Source of the DNA: Gerris lacustris
Lineage: Eukaryota > Arthropoda > Insecta > Hemiptera > Gerridae
Length of the DNA: 64,000 nt
Reading direction: 5' to 3'
Assembly: GCA_951217055.1 (NCBI GenBank)
Contig: OX578284.1
Coordinates: 27,926,187-27,990,186, forward strand
Under the pieces are notes generated by a model. The model worked only from the letters and a program-made list of their open reading frames with translations. It ran no database searches and was not told where the DNA came from. Shown here in pieces: positions 22,631 to 35,700 of the stretch; within the stretch, counting starts at the first letter, position 1, and each line of letters begins with the position of its first letter. A program made the translations under genes and the position numbers.

Positions 22631-24414
22631 TAAGGGGAGAGTTAGCAAGTATACTTACTATCCGAATCCACTCGGGCTTAGACCGATCCTTTTTTTCTTA
22701 TAAATAGTGGTATTGAATTTGTATCTCAAAATATTTGATTCAATAAATTTGTTAATACATATTTTATGAAACTATGTATTAATAACAAGGTTTTTTTACA
22801 TGAACCTTTTTCGATTTCCGGCAGTTACATTTATTTTATTCAAAAGCTCGGAAACTATATTCTTACCGGGAAAACAGTTATATATGTTTAAACTAGTATT
22901 TAAATGTGACTTCTGGATACTGGCATAATATTTAGAGAGTTGAATACATGCCTCGGCCATAGGTTATTTCGCCTTGGGGTATGATTTGCTTTGTTTTTTC
23001 AAACTTGACTTGAACTGAACAGTGTTACGAATAACATGTAAAAGAATTTAAATGCTTTCGATTTATTAAAACAAATATGTATATTAAATTTTACGATAAA
23101 ATTAAACCTATTTGTTGCAAATTTGATCTTTTTTTACATCTATCGCCGTGACGTTTTTCCTCCCCTACTCCAATAAACTTAATACTTTTATCTGATAGGT
23201 TTTCCATTAGTTTAATAAGAAATCTTTGATTGATTGAATGGAATCGACTTTAGATTGCTATCATCTATTTATTTTCGGGATCTCGAAGCAACGTCGTTTT
23301 TCTTCTTTCTTCACTATCATTTCTCTTGGTTTTAAATGGTGAAACGTGCAAATGAAAAAGGTCTTTATTCACTTTTCAGAATGACGATTCGGCTCTTAAA
23401 GAAGATTGGACAAATCTAATACAAATAAATTGACTAGTAAAAAAGAATTAAAATGATGAGATTCGAAAGATCATGCACTCCAATTTCTGAAAAGTGGTTT
23501 GGATAACAGTGTTTTCTCTCTGATAATTGTATTTAGATAGGGTTGCGTGGAAAAGGGAGTGAAAGACAGGTTTGTCAGTTTCGTCTTTTTTGTGGTTCTA
23601 GGGTTGAAGGAAGGGTGCAGAGATAGGGCACGCGAACCCTTATGTTGGCACTACTGTTATACGTCACGGAAACCTTTTTTTTTTTAAAAAAAATAATCTT
23701 GATTTCTACGTCGCATCGGTTAACTATTAGGAGGAAAAAAGGCAGCTTATTTAAAGTATATTAGATATAGTATGTAAATGTGTGGTTACCACATCACGCA
23801 TGCTTCTTCTTTTCTGAAAGAGAAATGAAGATTAAAAAATGTATAAAGAACTTTTTTAAAAAAATTGTGGGTACAACCTATTAGCGTTATTTGAAAAAAT
23901 AATAAATAATTAGGTGTTATAAACTGCTAATTGTTGCCACAGCATTCTGCTGATTTTATCTACTGTTAAGCAATGAAGTAGTCTAAGTTTATTATTATAA
24001 ATGTTTGATATTAAATGGTTTATTTATATTTATTAATTGCTAATTTCGCTTCTGGAATAGTATAATTCTTTGTGGTTTCTTTAATTAAATTTCTTTAAGG
24101 ATATGTAGAGTACATTCATTAGTGTGCAAAACGACGGATATTCTTAAATTAAGTTAATGTTAGTTGAGCTTGTAATTACAAATATCTCAGAAATACAATT
24201 CATTACTGTATCTATCTCTTGCTCTGACCATAAACTATAGAAAGACTGCGATGATGAAATAATATGTGTGAAAAACTTCTCATATGCATTGTGATATTGC
24301 ATCTAAATCCTATTATTTTATATTTAATTAAATTCAGGGTCAATATCTCTGGAACTAGATTTCCGCTCAGCAAAAGGACTTATTATGAAATTGTATTTAA
24401 ATAGCTTACATTTT
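22631..24414. other. Gene-free AT-rich stretch
   Basis: No protein-like frame, RNA gene or dated repeat recognised. Confidence 0.5.
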
Positions 24415-25353
24415 TTGGAACGAAGTTCCTTATGGCACGTTCTGGAGCCCGGGAGTGAATAAAAAAAAAACGACCAAAATTACCGTCACAAAATAACCGT
24501 CACAAAATCACCGTCACAAAATCACCGTCACACAACATCCGTCACGAAATCTACCGATGGCGATAACTTGTGTAAAAGTTGACCGATTTAGTTGAAATTT
24601 TGTACACATGTTCATTTTACCAATGTCAGGGACAAGTTCGTTGGACAACGTTATCTGCCCAAGCGTCCACGCGCAACGCTCGCGTAAACGTAAGCTATGA
24701 ATTTAAAATTGGAATTTTTGGACGGGAAAAAATTCTAACTTCATCTATTTAATGAGACAAACAACTTTTTTAAATCATTTTTTTAGTAAAACGATCACCG
24801 ACACTACTATGAAGTGATAAAGATCGCTAAATTTATTAAAGCGGACCAAACCGATTAAAATAAAGAAAACAACGTTTTTACCAATATCTTACGTTCTAAC
24901 GTAAAGATTTTAATGAAACTTTGTATACATCACCTACAGTACAATTGAAACAAGCATGTAACATTTCAACCTGATACAAGCAGAAGTTTTTGTGAGTTAA
25001 TAATTTATATTTTTTATTTTAATATTTAATTGGAGTAATATGCCGACGGGGCCTGGAGGACAGTTCTTTTTCGTTCTACAACCATCTGCTTTAACTATAA
25101 ATTTATCATTACCTTTTTTCTCAATATACAATACATTATTTATTAAAAGACGCTCGCTTCAAAGATAATAAAAAGATTTTAATTTAATTTTGCCTTAACT
25201 CTGCTTGTACAATAGTTAGTTACTTTTAATTTTGTCTCTTTTCTAACTCCACCATGTATACGTAGTTATTACAGCGATTTTATAATTTATATTTAATGAA
25301 AAGCGTAAGGTACTTCGTTCCTACCGGGTGTCCCACGACACCACACGTATTTT
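24415..25353 (+). mobile_element. Repeat family A, copy 2 (uninterrupted)
   Basis: 939-bp copy with both family ends. It contains a small expansion of 'AAATCACCGTCAC'-type units near 24478-24530. 'GGTACTTCGTTCC' near the right end mirrors the left 'GGAACGAAGTTCC'. It supplies the empty site for the family B insertion in copy 1. Confidence 0.88.
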
Positions 25354-25960
25354 TTTTATGTTAACTGTCGGAACCTTTTCGATAAACGTAGTTCAGTGTT
25401 TTTGGGAATTGCGCAATTTTCCAGCTAATTTAAAATTTTTCGATTTCGCTCGATGTATGATTTTTCTGAACATGTATGCCAAATATTTTTGAAATCGGCC
25501 CTGTAATTTAGGCTTCACGCTTATTCACTGACATTTGAAAATCAAAGAAAGAACACTTTTTGGAGGGGACTGTTCATAAAATAATTGGTAAGGGAGTAGA
25601 GGAACTGAAGCACAGGGGTTTAATTAAATTCGACAATCTTAAGGAGAAAATGAGTAATGATTGCCAAATCTAATCAAGGAAGCAGGAGAAGTAAGGCAAC
25701 TTGGTAATATCTATTGATTTTTTATTTAACTTTCTTCGCCTTAATTCCAAATTTATTAAAGAAAAATACTTTCGATTTTTTGGAACCTATTATAATTAAT
25801 CGGGTTGTGTTGTTAATGCTATATTGTAACGCTATAATTAATTTTAATACAGTTCTTGTCTTGTAACCCATGTCTCACGCTGAATAGAACGGTATAGACC
25901 ACATCAGTTGATTATTCTTAAGAATAAAAATAGATACCTGTCAATAAGTGAGGTACATAG

Positions 25961-27752
25961 TAGGGATGGGCGGAACGGAACGTTACTATACAAATAACTA
26001 GTTCTTGTGTTGAAACTGTTCCAATCGTTTCAAAATTTTATGGAACTACGTTATTTTTAGAACGACTTTGAAGTTTTTATTTTATCTTGCTGTCTATTTT
26101 TATTTATTTAATATATTTTTATTGCTTGAATTCTATACAACTTTGTTTCACCATTTTTTAAAAAATTATCTTTTAAGTGATTATGGAACAAAATAATACG
26201 AAACGTAACTGATTAAAGCGGAAGAGGGAACGAGAAAAGAAACTAAACAACTAACTTGAAGGGAACGTAAAAAACTCGTTTCTTGGAACGAAAACTATCA
26301 TTTTCGTTCCAAGTTCCTAAAATAATACGTAATGTAACTGATTAAAGAGGAAACGGGATCGAGAAAACATAACGAAACTGTAACTAACTCGGAGGGAACG
26401 CAAAAGAATCGTTTCGTATGGTATCGATAGTTTTCGTTCCTCACGAACCAAGTTCCAAGCAAAACAAGATCCAGCCAAACTGGAACGAAAAAATAAAAGA
26501 TGTTATCGTTGTGCATGTCTTGTATAGAGATGATTAGTGTGACGTCACAAAAGCTTTCGAAAATTTAACTCAGTGTTTGTTATGTTCCTTTTTCTTATCC
26601 CCTCTTATCAAACCCATGTAAAATGAATGGGAGAATTTTCTCAACTTTTTAAATAATTAATTATTAATTTAATTTCATTAATTTCATGTAAAATGAATGG
26701 GAGAATTTTCTCAACTTTTTAAATAATTAATTATTAATTTATTATTGATTTATAAGAGTTTTCACCCTTTGAACATTATTGTACCAAGTCTTTTTTAACG
26801 AGTGTAACAAAGAAAACATTAAAAACTTTCGTTTCAGTTACTTAAAATGATATCATCGAAAAAGCTATTTGAGTTATTAATCTTTATACTTGATTTGTTG
26901 TATTTCCTGTTACCATAAAAATTCACAGGGTGTGTTCGTGTTCATATTGTGTGTCCGAAAATAAATGTTCCTCAAGTTTTGAATCTCAATGAAGTATACT
27001 CAGGGTACAGGACTTGTAGAAAGGTAGTGATACTTAATCTGACAGGTAATAAAAGATTATTTGATAATAATATTTTGTTCCTGGTTACTTACAATGTGCA
27101 TTATATTTCACTGATGTTGGAACATAATATATACTATAAAATAGATCACTGACCAGCCTAGGAAAAAGACGTTGATGACGAGACAAAGACCAGACTGTTT
27201 TATTTATTTATTTATTTGTTTATTTATAATAACGAGTATGATAATATAAGATATGAGTGCGTCGCATGTATACTTGTTTAAAATTTTGATTAAAAAACCA
27301 ATTTAATACATTAATTTAATATTACTTAAGTACTCTGACATACTTTTACGAAGAATAGCTTTGTCCTCCGAAAAAAATGAAGTATAGATGAAATTTTCAT
27401 AACGCGTGAGGAGGTGGAAGACATAATATACAAACTAAAATAGAAAAACCATTTAAAAAATAAACAATAAATAAGAACGGACCCGGAGGGTATCAATACA
27501 ATAAAACACACTCACAATAATACTTATTTTAAACCACTAGAAAGGCCATTTTTAATGTTTTCTTATCTTACATTGTTAAAATGGACTTAGTATAATAACA
27601 TTCAAGGGTTGAAAAGTCTTAGAAATCAGTAATAATTTAATAATTAATTATAAAAAATGTTGTAAAAATTCTCTCATTCAAATTACATGGGATTGATAAC
27701 AACCGAAACTTTAAAACTCGTTCCACTCATGGAAACGTTCCTCCCATCCCTA
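25961..27752. mobile_element. hAT-like non-autonomous element, about 1.8 kb
   Basis: Ends 'TAGGGATGGGCGGAACG' (25961) and, inverted, 'TAGGGATGGGAGGAACG' (27752). The flanks are GTACATAG and GTACTAGG, a degraded candidate 8-bp target duplication, the size typical of hAT elements. Inside are two tandem units around 26191 and 26319 ('GTAACTGATTAAAG'), another 70-bp tandem pair at 26615 and 26685, and an inverted relative of the latter at about 27605-27695. No transposase remnant was seen. Confidence 0.75.
26615..26742 (+). repeat. 70-bp tandem duplication inside the hAT-like element
   Basis: 'CATGTAAAATGAATGGGAGA' begins at 26615 and 26685, and the following 35 or so bases also match. An inverted diverged copy lies near the right end of the element (about 27640-27695). 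Confidence 0.9.
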
Positions 27753-29734
27753 GTACTAGGTTTCTCGCGTCAGATCACTGAACGAATTGTCATGAGTTTA
27801 GAGTATTGTTTAATAAGATAGATAGAATGCCCTCTAACACCCTATAATCGGACCAGGGAACTATAATCGAATAGAATCGGAACTAGGGTCGAATAAATAA
27901 AAAATAAAAAAATACATAGACATAGAAATCATATTTCAATAAATGAGATTCTCGAAGAAATTTGTTTAAGTAATTTCATTTTATTTGATAATTTACATTC
28001 TTAAATTTTGTTTCAATATTTCCCGTTTAATTACACTTTATTTAGAATTAAATCCTAATTTCCTTCAAATAGGTATTGATGTCCAGGAATAATAATATAA
28101 TATTAGTTATCTATCTTGTCTTGAGAAATATGAAAATTCGATTGAAGTGTATTAGTTGTTACACATAAATATCTCTAAAAATGTACCCTAATTAATCAAA
28201 GTTTATTAATTTTGTTTTGCCTATACACAATTTCCCTTATTTTAATTACTTTGACCAAGGTAATTAGGTCTGGCCTTACAAGGGTCAGACCTTTGGTTTC
28301 GTGGAAAATGAAAAGGAATTTTGTTAGAATAATAGGGAAAATTTCACATTATACCTTTTAATTTTCCTGTCTGGATAGCTTGAAAAGATCTAACACGTTT
28401 TCATTCAACCTTTAATTTTCTCTTCTCAATACGTTCGATTTTATTTGGATTTTTAAATCACACACATTTTTCCCTGTCTTTTATTGTTATTTTATAATTA
28501 TTGATTATCACAGATCTGAAAAAAAAAAAAAAATTGCATCAGAATAAAAATTTCATTTTCTGAAGTATTTTTATGTGCTTAATTCGAATCTGAAGTCCAA
28601 ATTTCCCCTATATCTTTAACCCTTTTGAAAAATTGCCGACCTTACTTTTATAAGGAAATTGAAATAAAAAATAGATTTTTTATTTTTCAGTCATATACAC
28701 AGACAAATTTTTTGTGACTTCTGATTTTAAATTACATTATTCTTCAAGATTACAATTTGTATAAAGTGAGGGGAGGGGGCACCTAAAGCTATGGGGGAGG
28801 GGAAGGGTAAATACTGAAAAATGGCCAAAACTACATTTTTATGTAGTATTTGCCCAGAAATAATTAATAAAACATTTGTTGTATAACTTGAAATGAATTA
28901 ATTAATGACATTTCTAATGAATGAATAGGAATTCTAAGAATGAATTAAAGATTTTTATTAATTTTCTTAAAAAACAAGGTCAGCAGAATTTCTTTGATTT
29001 TAGATTCGTGTTCTGGATAGTTTGAAGATATTTAAACGACCAATACATTTTCCTGACAACAATTTTTTAGCAAAACATTGGGTCGATAACCCTCAAAAAT
29101 ACAATTTTTCGGATCTTAAGGGGCATTTTTCGGCTAAACTGTACGCATAAGAGAACTATGGATTTCAGTTTCGGATTCAGAAACCTTAAAAAGAAAGTTC
29201 AGACAAAATTTTCTTGGTGCTCAAAAGTTCGTTAAATATTGCTGAACTGTGATTTACTTTCCTAGATAAGGAATTTATTTGTTTGAGTATTTGATTATTT
29301 ATTTAAAAAACGACATGTGGTTTTGAAAAGGAAAATCGAATTTATCAATTCCAAATTATATTTAAAACTTGTATACTTTATACGTCTGTATAGTTTAATT
29401 TGAATATATCTTTTAAATATAAAAGGTCAAATCTCTGCACAAAAGATCTCGCCAAAACCGAATCTAAACCGTGCCATCGATATGCCCCCGTGTAGGGGAC
29501 GGTGAGAGAAGAAAAATTAGCCCAAGATCTAGGGGGTTTGTTAAGGTTTTTGCTCTTTCTTTCGAGCGCCAAGGGCGCTGCGGCCCCCGGTTCTACTTAT
29601 AAAATATATTTTAATAAACTTATAATATTTATTTAATATATGTATTATGTTTTCATTAGTTTTTGCTTGTATTGACAGTTACAAACATATAAATGTATTG
29701 CATATATTATTTGTTTAATTATTCGATTTTTTTT
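27753..29734. other. Gene-free AT-rich stretch
   Basis: No gene recognised. 29440-29590 is more GC-rich ('GAGCGCCAAGGGCGCTGCGG') and may be part of an unidentified repeat. Confidence 0.45.
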
Positions 29735-30290
29735 TTTTTTTTTACTTTTCCTCATCTTCTCCGAAGGTATATAGGAAAAGTATTTTTTCATCCAAAAAAT
29801 CCGAAACCGAAATTTTAACGAAATTATCCATTTTGGGTGTTTTTAAGACGGTTTGAGTGGTTTCTAGCTGGATGTCTGTTTGACTTGTTCCCACAGTTTT
29901 CAAGCTAGCCAGTTGAAACTTAGTAAAAAAAAAAAAACGTCCTTACATGTAGTTGTGCCGCCCGGACAATCATAACACATTTTGCTGAGTCAGCAAAAAT
30001 TCTTAAAAAATTCGAAAATTTGCACCAATGATAATGTACCATAGGTGTATGTGATGTGATGATGTATTGTTAGATAACATTAATTACAAGACAAACATTT
30101 CCACTGAATTTCGTTTTGATATCTGCCGCCATTTTGAAAGTATCTCCTGTTGAACTTTGGAACTTTGGCGCTAAATAATTTTTGAACTATTTCGCCGATA
30201 GTGCTAAAATTTGCTCAAGTATAGTATAAATAAGTCCTCCATATTTATATTAATATCTGCCGCTTTTTTTTAAAATAACGACTTTTGATA
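29735..30290 (-). mobile_element. Repeat family B, copy 2 (5' head missing)
   Basis: Aligned with 20779-21240 through 'GAAATTATCCATTTTGGGTG', 'GTTTTTAAGACG', 'GTAGTTGTGCCGCC' and 'TTTGCTGAGTCAGCAAAA'. The 5S-like head and its adjoining part are not found, as expected for a 5'-truncated reverse-transcribed copy. Confidence 0.7.
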
Positions 30291-31498
30291 ATTATATAGG
30301 AAAATTTGTTTACATTTTTACAAGCTTTTATTTAACTTGCAATGTTTTGAATGTATGTATGTATATTCGGGTGAAATCTTGCAAGTGAATTTTAAAGCAG
30401 TTATCCTCAACCGATTGAATTGAAATTTTGCATACACTTTTAGTTTGCATAACAATACATGGTTAGCCAAGTGACATCATTATAAACTCAATATGGTGGA
30501 TAGTCCAAGATTGCGGATTTGTTATTTTTCAAGCACGCCCATGATATGGGTATTTCAAATGAAAAGGTTTGCTGAGAAGAATACGAATATAAGCTTGTTT
30601 TTAAACTTTTTTTTACTATTAATTTATTAAACACTCACTATAACGGACCTCATTATACCGGACTTACTTTTTAACGCACAAACAAAATTATAATTCACAT
30701 AATAAAAAACATCTGCTGTCATTTCACCCCGCGTCCGATTTTTTTATTTTTTTTTTACTTTATGTGTGACCATTTACATTTTATATGTCTGTTAAGGGCA
30801 ATAAAAGAGAATTTGTAAAATTTTAAAGAATTAAGTGTCTAAATTAATTTTAAAAAGTCATACACACTGTGCTACAAATTGCTCCATTTAATATAGATTT
30901 CAATACGATTACATCGGCGGCCCCTTATATTATCCTGTAATTGCCTTAATTACATCACATAAAGTAATAACCGTTTAACATGTACATATCTGCAGTAAAC
31001 CATAATTTATCTCATTAATAAAATGTATACATATATATTACATATTAAGACAGCTGCAATGTATTTAATGCAATATATGCAATAATATTATATTCATGTA
31101 TATCTCTTCTTTTTATAACGTTAAACATATTTAACAAAATACTTTTTTATTGCAGCAGGTAAATTATAAACAAAACGAATATTTTTATAGAATATAATTT
31201 AATAATTTTCCTATAATAATTATTGTTCGGGACTTTTTTAAAAAACCATTTCGTGTTATGCAAAAAATATACCACCCTCTCCGCCATCCGACCCTTATCT
31301 TCCCACTGTTTTTATTATAATTTGAAAAACAATTTTACGGAAAAAACCTTTCCCGCCGCCCTCATAATACTGTTTCACCTCCAGGTGTGGTCGCAACAGT
31401 TTTTCCTCGTAAATTTACAATCCTTTATTTATTTTTATCTCCTCATTTTTACAACTTTATGTTTTTGCTTTTGTTCACCAAAGTTGCTTCACAGATTA

Positions 31499-31501
<3 letters not shown>

Positions 31502-31589
<88 letters not shown>

Positions 31590-31597
31590 ATATATAT
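31502..31597. repeat. (TA)n microsatellite
   Basis: About 96 bases of TA repeat with one phase slip near 31579. Confidence 0.97.
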
Positions 31598-31746
31598 TGT
31601 CATTAAGTAAATTGTTCTTTTCTTAGAGAAAAGATTTTTTTATGAATATATATTGTTTTATTTTTTAAAGAGCTTATTTAAGAGATAGGTATAATTTATT
31701 GTGTGTCCTTTTAACTAATTGGTTAACAAATGAATCCCAATTACTA

Positions 31747-31752
<6 letters not shown>

Positions 31753-31822
<70 letters not shown>
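31753..31822. repeat. (TA)n microsatellite
   Basis: About 70 bases of TA repeat, only about 155 bases from the previous array. Confidence 0.97.
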
Positions 31823-31826
<4 letters not shown>

Positions 31827-32472
31827 CATTAGTGTCGGTTATCTTAAGTAGACTCTATTAGAATATTAGTGTGATTTTTTTATTTTTTATTTAGATTAAT
31901 TTACTTAGATGTTACCTATTTCATCAAAATGTATAATCGATGAAGGTAGGTGTATGTAGGTAAATTGAATATTTAGGCTAGGTATTATGAAAGAAGTAAA
32001 ACGAAAATTTTACTTGGCATGGAGGTATTGTTTTAACTAAAAGTATATTTTTAAGAGCTATGTAATAAAGCTACCCCTGTAATTAAAGGCGAAGTTTTTA
32101 ATAACTACATCATTTCATTCATTACATATAGAATTTTGACTTGGGCTGTTAAAAAAAAGGGTTTTATGCCACCATTTTGTATTGATTCTAAATGTCCCCC
32201 GTGACAAAACTCTTATGCCAGAGAAAAAAGCTAAAATTATAAATAAAGAGAGGTTGGGGATTCTTATATTATTTTTACGATAATTATTGATAGAATGTGC
32301 AATAATAGTTCAATTTAACCACAAAACCTGTGGTGGCTAATAAATGAGAAATACTGGACGAAATAATTATGTATATGACAAAATTTAATACGAGTATTAT
32401 CGTAATCAAATCTTTATACTATTAATAATCAATCAATAACAAAGCCTAGGATTGAAAAAAACTGATAAAACT

Positions 32473-32613
32473 GGGTCTACACCAATAAAAATTTGCGTTG
32501 ATTTCGAAAATTTTGATTGGCAAAAATTTTACGTCCATTTTGTGGAGCGTTTTCCCTGCCACGTACGTCACCACAATCAACACACACAACTCAAATTTTT
32601 ATTGGTGTAGCCC
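32473..32613. mobile_element. 141-bp MITE with about 22-bp inverted ends
   Basis: Left 'GGGTCTACACCAATAAAAAT' pairs with the right end 'GGGCTACACCAATAAAAAT' (minus strand) with a one-base gap. The interior is a short GC-richer core. The target duplication is not evident. Confidence 0.8.
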
Positions 32614-32713
32614 ATGTTATAAGAATTTATTGATTAAATTATATTTATTTTCTTATAAAATATTGCTTTATGAACAAGTGACCCTACAATATTTCTTCAT
32701 AAAAAAAAAAAAA

Positions 32714-33154
32714 TCTTTTATCTCCAGTAGGGAAAAAAAGTTATGATTTTGAATTAGTTTAGAGGGACTAAAACAGGTCTTTTCATCCCTGACTCAAAAA
32801 GTAGGGAGAAAAAGTAAAAGTAGGGCGAAAAAGTAAAGTAGAGCAAAAAAGTAAAGATTGCAACTTAATTATTTTATAAATAGTAGAAAATGTATGGCAA
32901 ATGTAATGAAGTTGTTGAAATCAGGTTGGCGGCACTGCGCTTTTTTGACCATGTTTATCTTTGTTTACAACATTATAACCTGCATCTAAATAACCTTCTA
33001 TTTGAGTTTAATTCCAATTCTTATTTGTTTTTAATATTGAATCTCTTATATCTGCTATTAAAAGTTCTAATAATTATTGTTATTTATTAAAATAATAAAT
33101 AAAAACTGTGCTATGGACGAAAATGTGTATTTTCTTCCTACTGGAGATAAAATA
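32714..33154. mobile_element. Possible inverted-repeat element, about 440 bp
   Basis: 'CTTTTATCTCCAGTAGGG' on the left pairs with 'CCTACTGGAGATAAAA' on the right, about 16 bases. The interior holds (AAAAAGTAAAGTAG)-type A-rich repeats and a short frame of no known family. Confidence 0.5.
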
Positions 33155-33398
33155 TTGTATGTACCTCGTGAGTAAAGTGCCATTATTCCCCTCGCGATAA
33201 TTATCTTCCTCGGCTGCGCCTCGGGAGATAATTAGGGTTATTCCCTCGGCTGCGCCTCGGGAATTAAAGAGTCTAAGTCCCTCGGCTTCGCCTCGGGATT
33301 TAGGGACCCTGGTTCCTTCGGCTTCGCCTCAAGAACCAACTTTTTTCGCTCAGGGAATAATGGCTTACTTTACTCCCTAGGTGCATAAATAACTATTG
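33155..33398. repeat. Inverted-repeat element enclosing a CTCGGC...CCTCGGG minisatellite
   Basis: Outer arms: 'GAGTAAAGTGCCATTATTCC' (33170 on) pairs with 'GGAATAATGGC' and 'TTACTTTACTC' (33354-33376). Between them lie four spaced units of the form CCTCGGCT(G/T)CGCCTCGGGA, at about 33211, 33244, 33279 and 33317. The copies alternate 'CTGCGCC' and 'CTTCGCC'. Each unit is itself a small imperfect palindrome. Confidence 0.8.
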
Positions 33399-34019
33399 CT
33401 AACCCGATTGTCTTAGTTAGCTAATAAAGTTTATTTATTCAATTGATTTTATTTTGTAATTAAACAAATTTATAATAATGTAATTCGAGATTTAGTGTTA
33501 GATTGCTACCTTAGTTACATGTAGAGAGATATTCGTTGAATTGATTAGTAACTAGGTAATTCTAGTTGATTAACTAGGAGATATATTCAGTAGATATTCG
33601 ATATAGGTCAGGTATTATTAAGTTCCTTTACTTGTTAATGGCTCTATTGAGATATGAGTCCAGGCTCTCGCATCAACTGACACTAATTCCATATGTAGGT
33701 AAAAGCAATTCACATAATTCCCTTTATTGTTACCATTATGTGTAGATTAGGGCATTGAAATCATACTTTTATAATAGTCTAACAAATCATACCTACAGTA
33801 AATATGTTAATATTTTTACTCTAATAAATTTGACAAGTTTGATAAAATTATATAGCAGGATGTCCCCTAACGAAACCCCACCCCTTCGGGAATTTCTCGA
33901 CGTAACAGGGTCCACCACGTGAAGGTGTGAGTGGAGTTATGGTAGAGAGGCTTAGGTGATCTTTCTCGAAAGACCATATCATCGCATCCTACCTCCCTTG
34001 GTACCCTTTTTTTTACCTC

Positions 34020-34200
34020 GGGAGTGAAAATCAATTTTACCCGAGCGTTAATTAACTCCCTCGGTTTACTTCCCTCGGTCTAGGGAATTGACATTATGGT
34101 TCCCCATAACGTTATAACTCCTGATGAAGGTGGTTATGGAACCAACTTCATCACTCAGGGTACATTGACTTACTTTACTCCCTTGATGCGTAAATATCCA
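34020..34200. repeat. Relative of the 33.2-kb palindromic element
   Basis: 'CTTACTTTACTCCCTTGATG' at about 34170 resembles 'CTTACTTTACTCCCTAGGTG' at 33364. The left part has 'ACTCCCTCGG' units. It is diverged and less palindromic. Confidence 0.5.
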
Positions 34201-34772
34201 TTAAGCAATCCTAGTGTTAAGCATAGAATTTTTCGTCGAATAAGGTCTCGTTCACACGGGCGACTTTCTACCTCTTAGTTGTGGCGAGGAGACGTATTCT
34301 AAAAAAATATGGCGGAGTTACAATCTGAAGAAGTACCTATTCCAATTTCTAATATTATTGAAACTCAGCAATTAATGAAATACAACAATTCACACAGAAT
34401 TATTTAAATATCAAAAATATTCTTGGAACATTCATAAAAATATTCTTTGAATTTCCTTAGATAATCTCATAAAGCGTTAAATAATTTGTTGAATTGTCCT
34501 TTTTAACAATTTTCCACTTACTAATAGTCTTACCCAAACCTTTTTATTACTTTTTTCAGCTGTGAAAATCAATTTATTTTTGGTCAAGACCAGTAGTGAT
34601 TGGTCAACTGAGCAGTGTGGGGTCGGTAAAAATAGCACTTGGTGTGCCATCTTAAAATTAGCCCAATGTTTGTCACATATAAGTTGTAACATTCCGCGCC
34701 CATTAGTTTCTCTTCCATACATTTATTTACAGCTGGGTCAATCCATATGAAACGGTCCAAAGGTGGTTCATC

Positions 34773-35245
34773 GACCATTTTAGAAAAAGAAAACAATTGT
34801 ATTTCTCCGGTTGTTTTCCTCATACTTAAGGGGTTCAAAAAAATGTTTAAATCTTAAACCGATTTTTATCTTAAACAGTTTTATCTCCTCCGCACGCTAA
34901 TTTTTGTGTTTGCGGGCATTTACGTCAATGCTCTAGAACAAATAGTTTAGGAGATATGAGCATTGATGTAAACGCCCGCAAACACAAAAATTAGCTTGCG
35001 GAGGAAATCAAAAATGGTCGCCACACTTGAACGGTTTAAGATAATTTTTTTAAACATTGTTTGGAACACTTTAAGTATGAGGGAAACAACAGAGGAATTA
35101 AGTAAGTGATTAACGATTCGATGAGTAAAGTGGCCGGATAACCCCCGTCCTGTAATGACCTAATGAGCTGTTGAACGGGACTAAAACTACAACCAAAAAA
35201 AAGACAAAAAAAAGAGGAATTATCATTTTTTTCTAAAACGGTCAA
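34773..35245. mobile_element. Long inverted repeat with a perfect-looking core hairpin
   Basis: The core arms 34886-34933 and 34958-35005 pair over 48 bases with few mismatches around a 24-base loop. Pairing continues outward, more diverged, through 'CTTAAACCG', 'CTCATACTTAA' and 'CCATTTTAGAAAAA' in the left arm. The right arm matches these once the 35101-35222 insertion is removed. The interior is not coding. Confidence 0.8.
35101..35212 (+). mobile_element. Short retro-insertion with A-rich tail and 10-bp target duplication
   Basis: AGAGGAATTA at 35091-35100 is repeated at 35213-35222. The 112 bases between end in 'AACCAAAAAAAAGAC' and a further A run, as expected of reverse transcription of a polyadenylated RNA. 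The insertion interrupts only one arm of the inverted repeat, so it is younger. One frame reads 'VINDSMSKVAG' then a stop, which could be the end of a host mRNA copied without its 5' part. The source gene is unknown. Confidence 0.65.
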
Positions 35246-35299
35246 GCAATCAACTATTTTATTTTTGGAACTTTTTGAATGTTCTGATCTGATATTTAA

Positions 35300-35700
35300 C
35301 AAATTTGGATGATGTGTCGAAGGTAGCGCTCTGATGGTACCATAATAATTTCAATCAATTGTGCTCTTTTAATAGTGCCAAATATCTTATTTCTCGACAG
35401 ATAGCAGCATGTGTTGGGTTGGTTCCAGCTGCTTAAAGAGTTGTAAATCTACAACCAGAACGGACCATGTGTCTTGGCCCGCAAAGGTATCTCAGGTCAG
35501 GACTCTAGAGGGATGACCCGTTCTGGTTTTGAACGCCTCGATTATGAATTTGGCATTATTAAATGAGCACAGATGGTTGAAAAAGCTTACTCAACTGTAA
35601 AAGCTTACTATCACTAAAGTATACTTTATAGGACGCGAGGAATCTATTAAGCCACACTAATTGGCAGACTATGTTTCTATAATGTCCTGAATTAGTGCGG
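35300..35700 (-). repeat. Dispersed repeat family D, copy 1 (partial, inverted)
   Basis: Minus strand contains 'CTGCCAATTAGTGTGGC' and a following 'CTCGCGTCCTAT', matching 62319 and 63223 on the plus strand. 'GTGTCGAAGGTAG..C' near 35315 matches 'TTGTCGAAAGTAG' near 62231. A small separate inverted pair 'CCAGAACGG' lies at 35455 and 35518. Confidence 0.5.

Noticed and set aside
30620..30670. pogo/Tigger-type end ('CACTATAACGG...TTATACCGGA')
   Set aside because: Suggestive phrase, but no inverted partner was found within a reasonable distance.
33850..34010. Element bounded by 'CAGGATG' and 'CATCGCATCCT'
   Set aside because: The inverted match is too short and the interior shows no further pairing.
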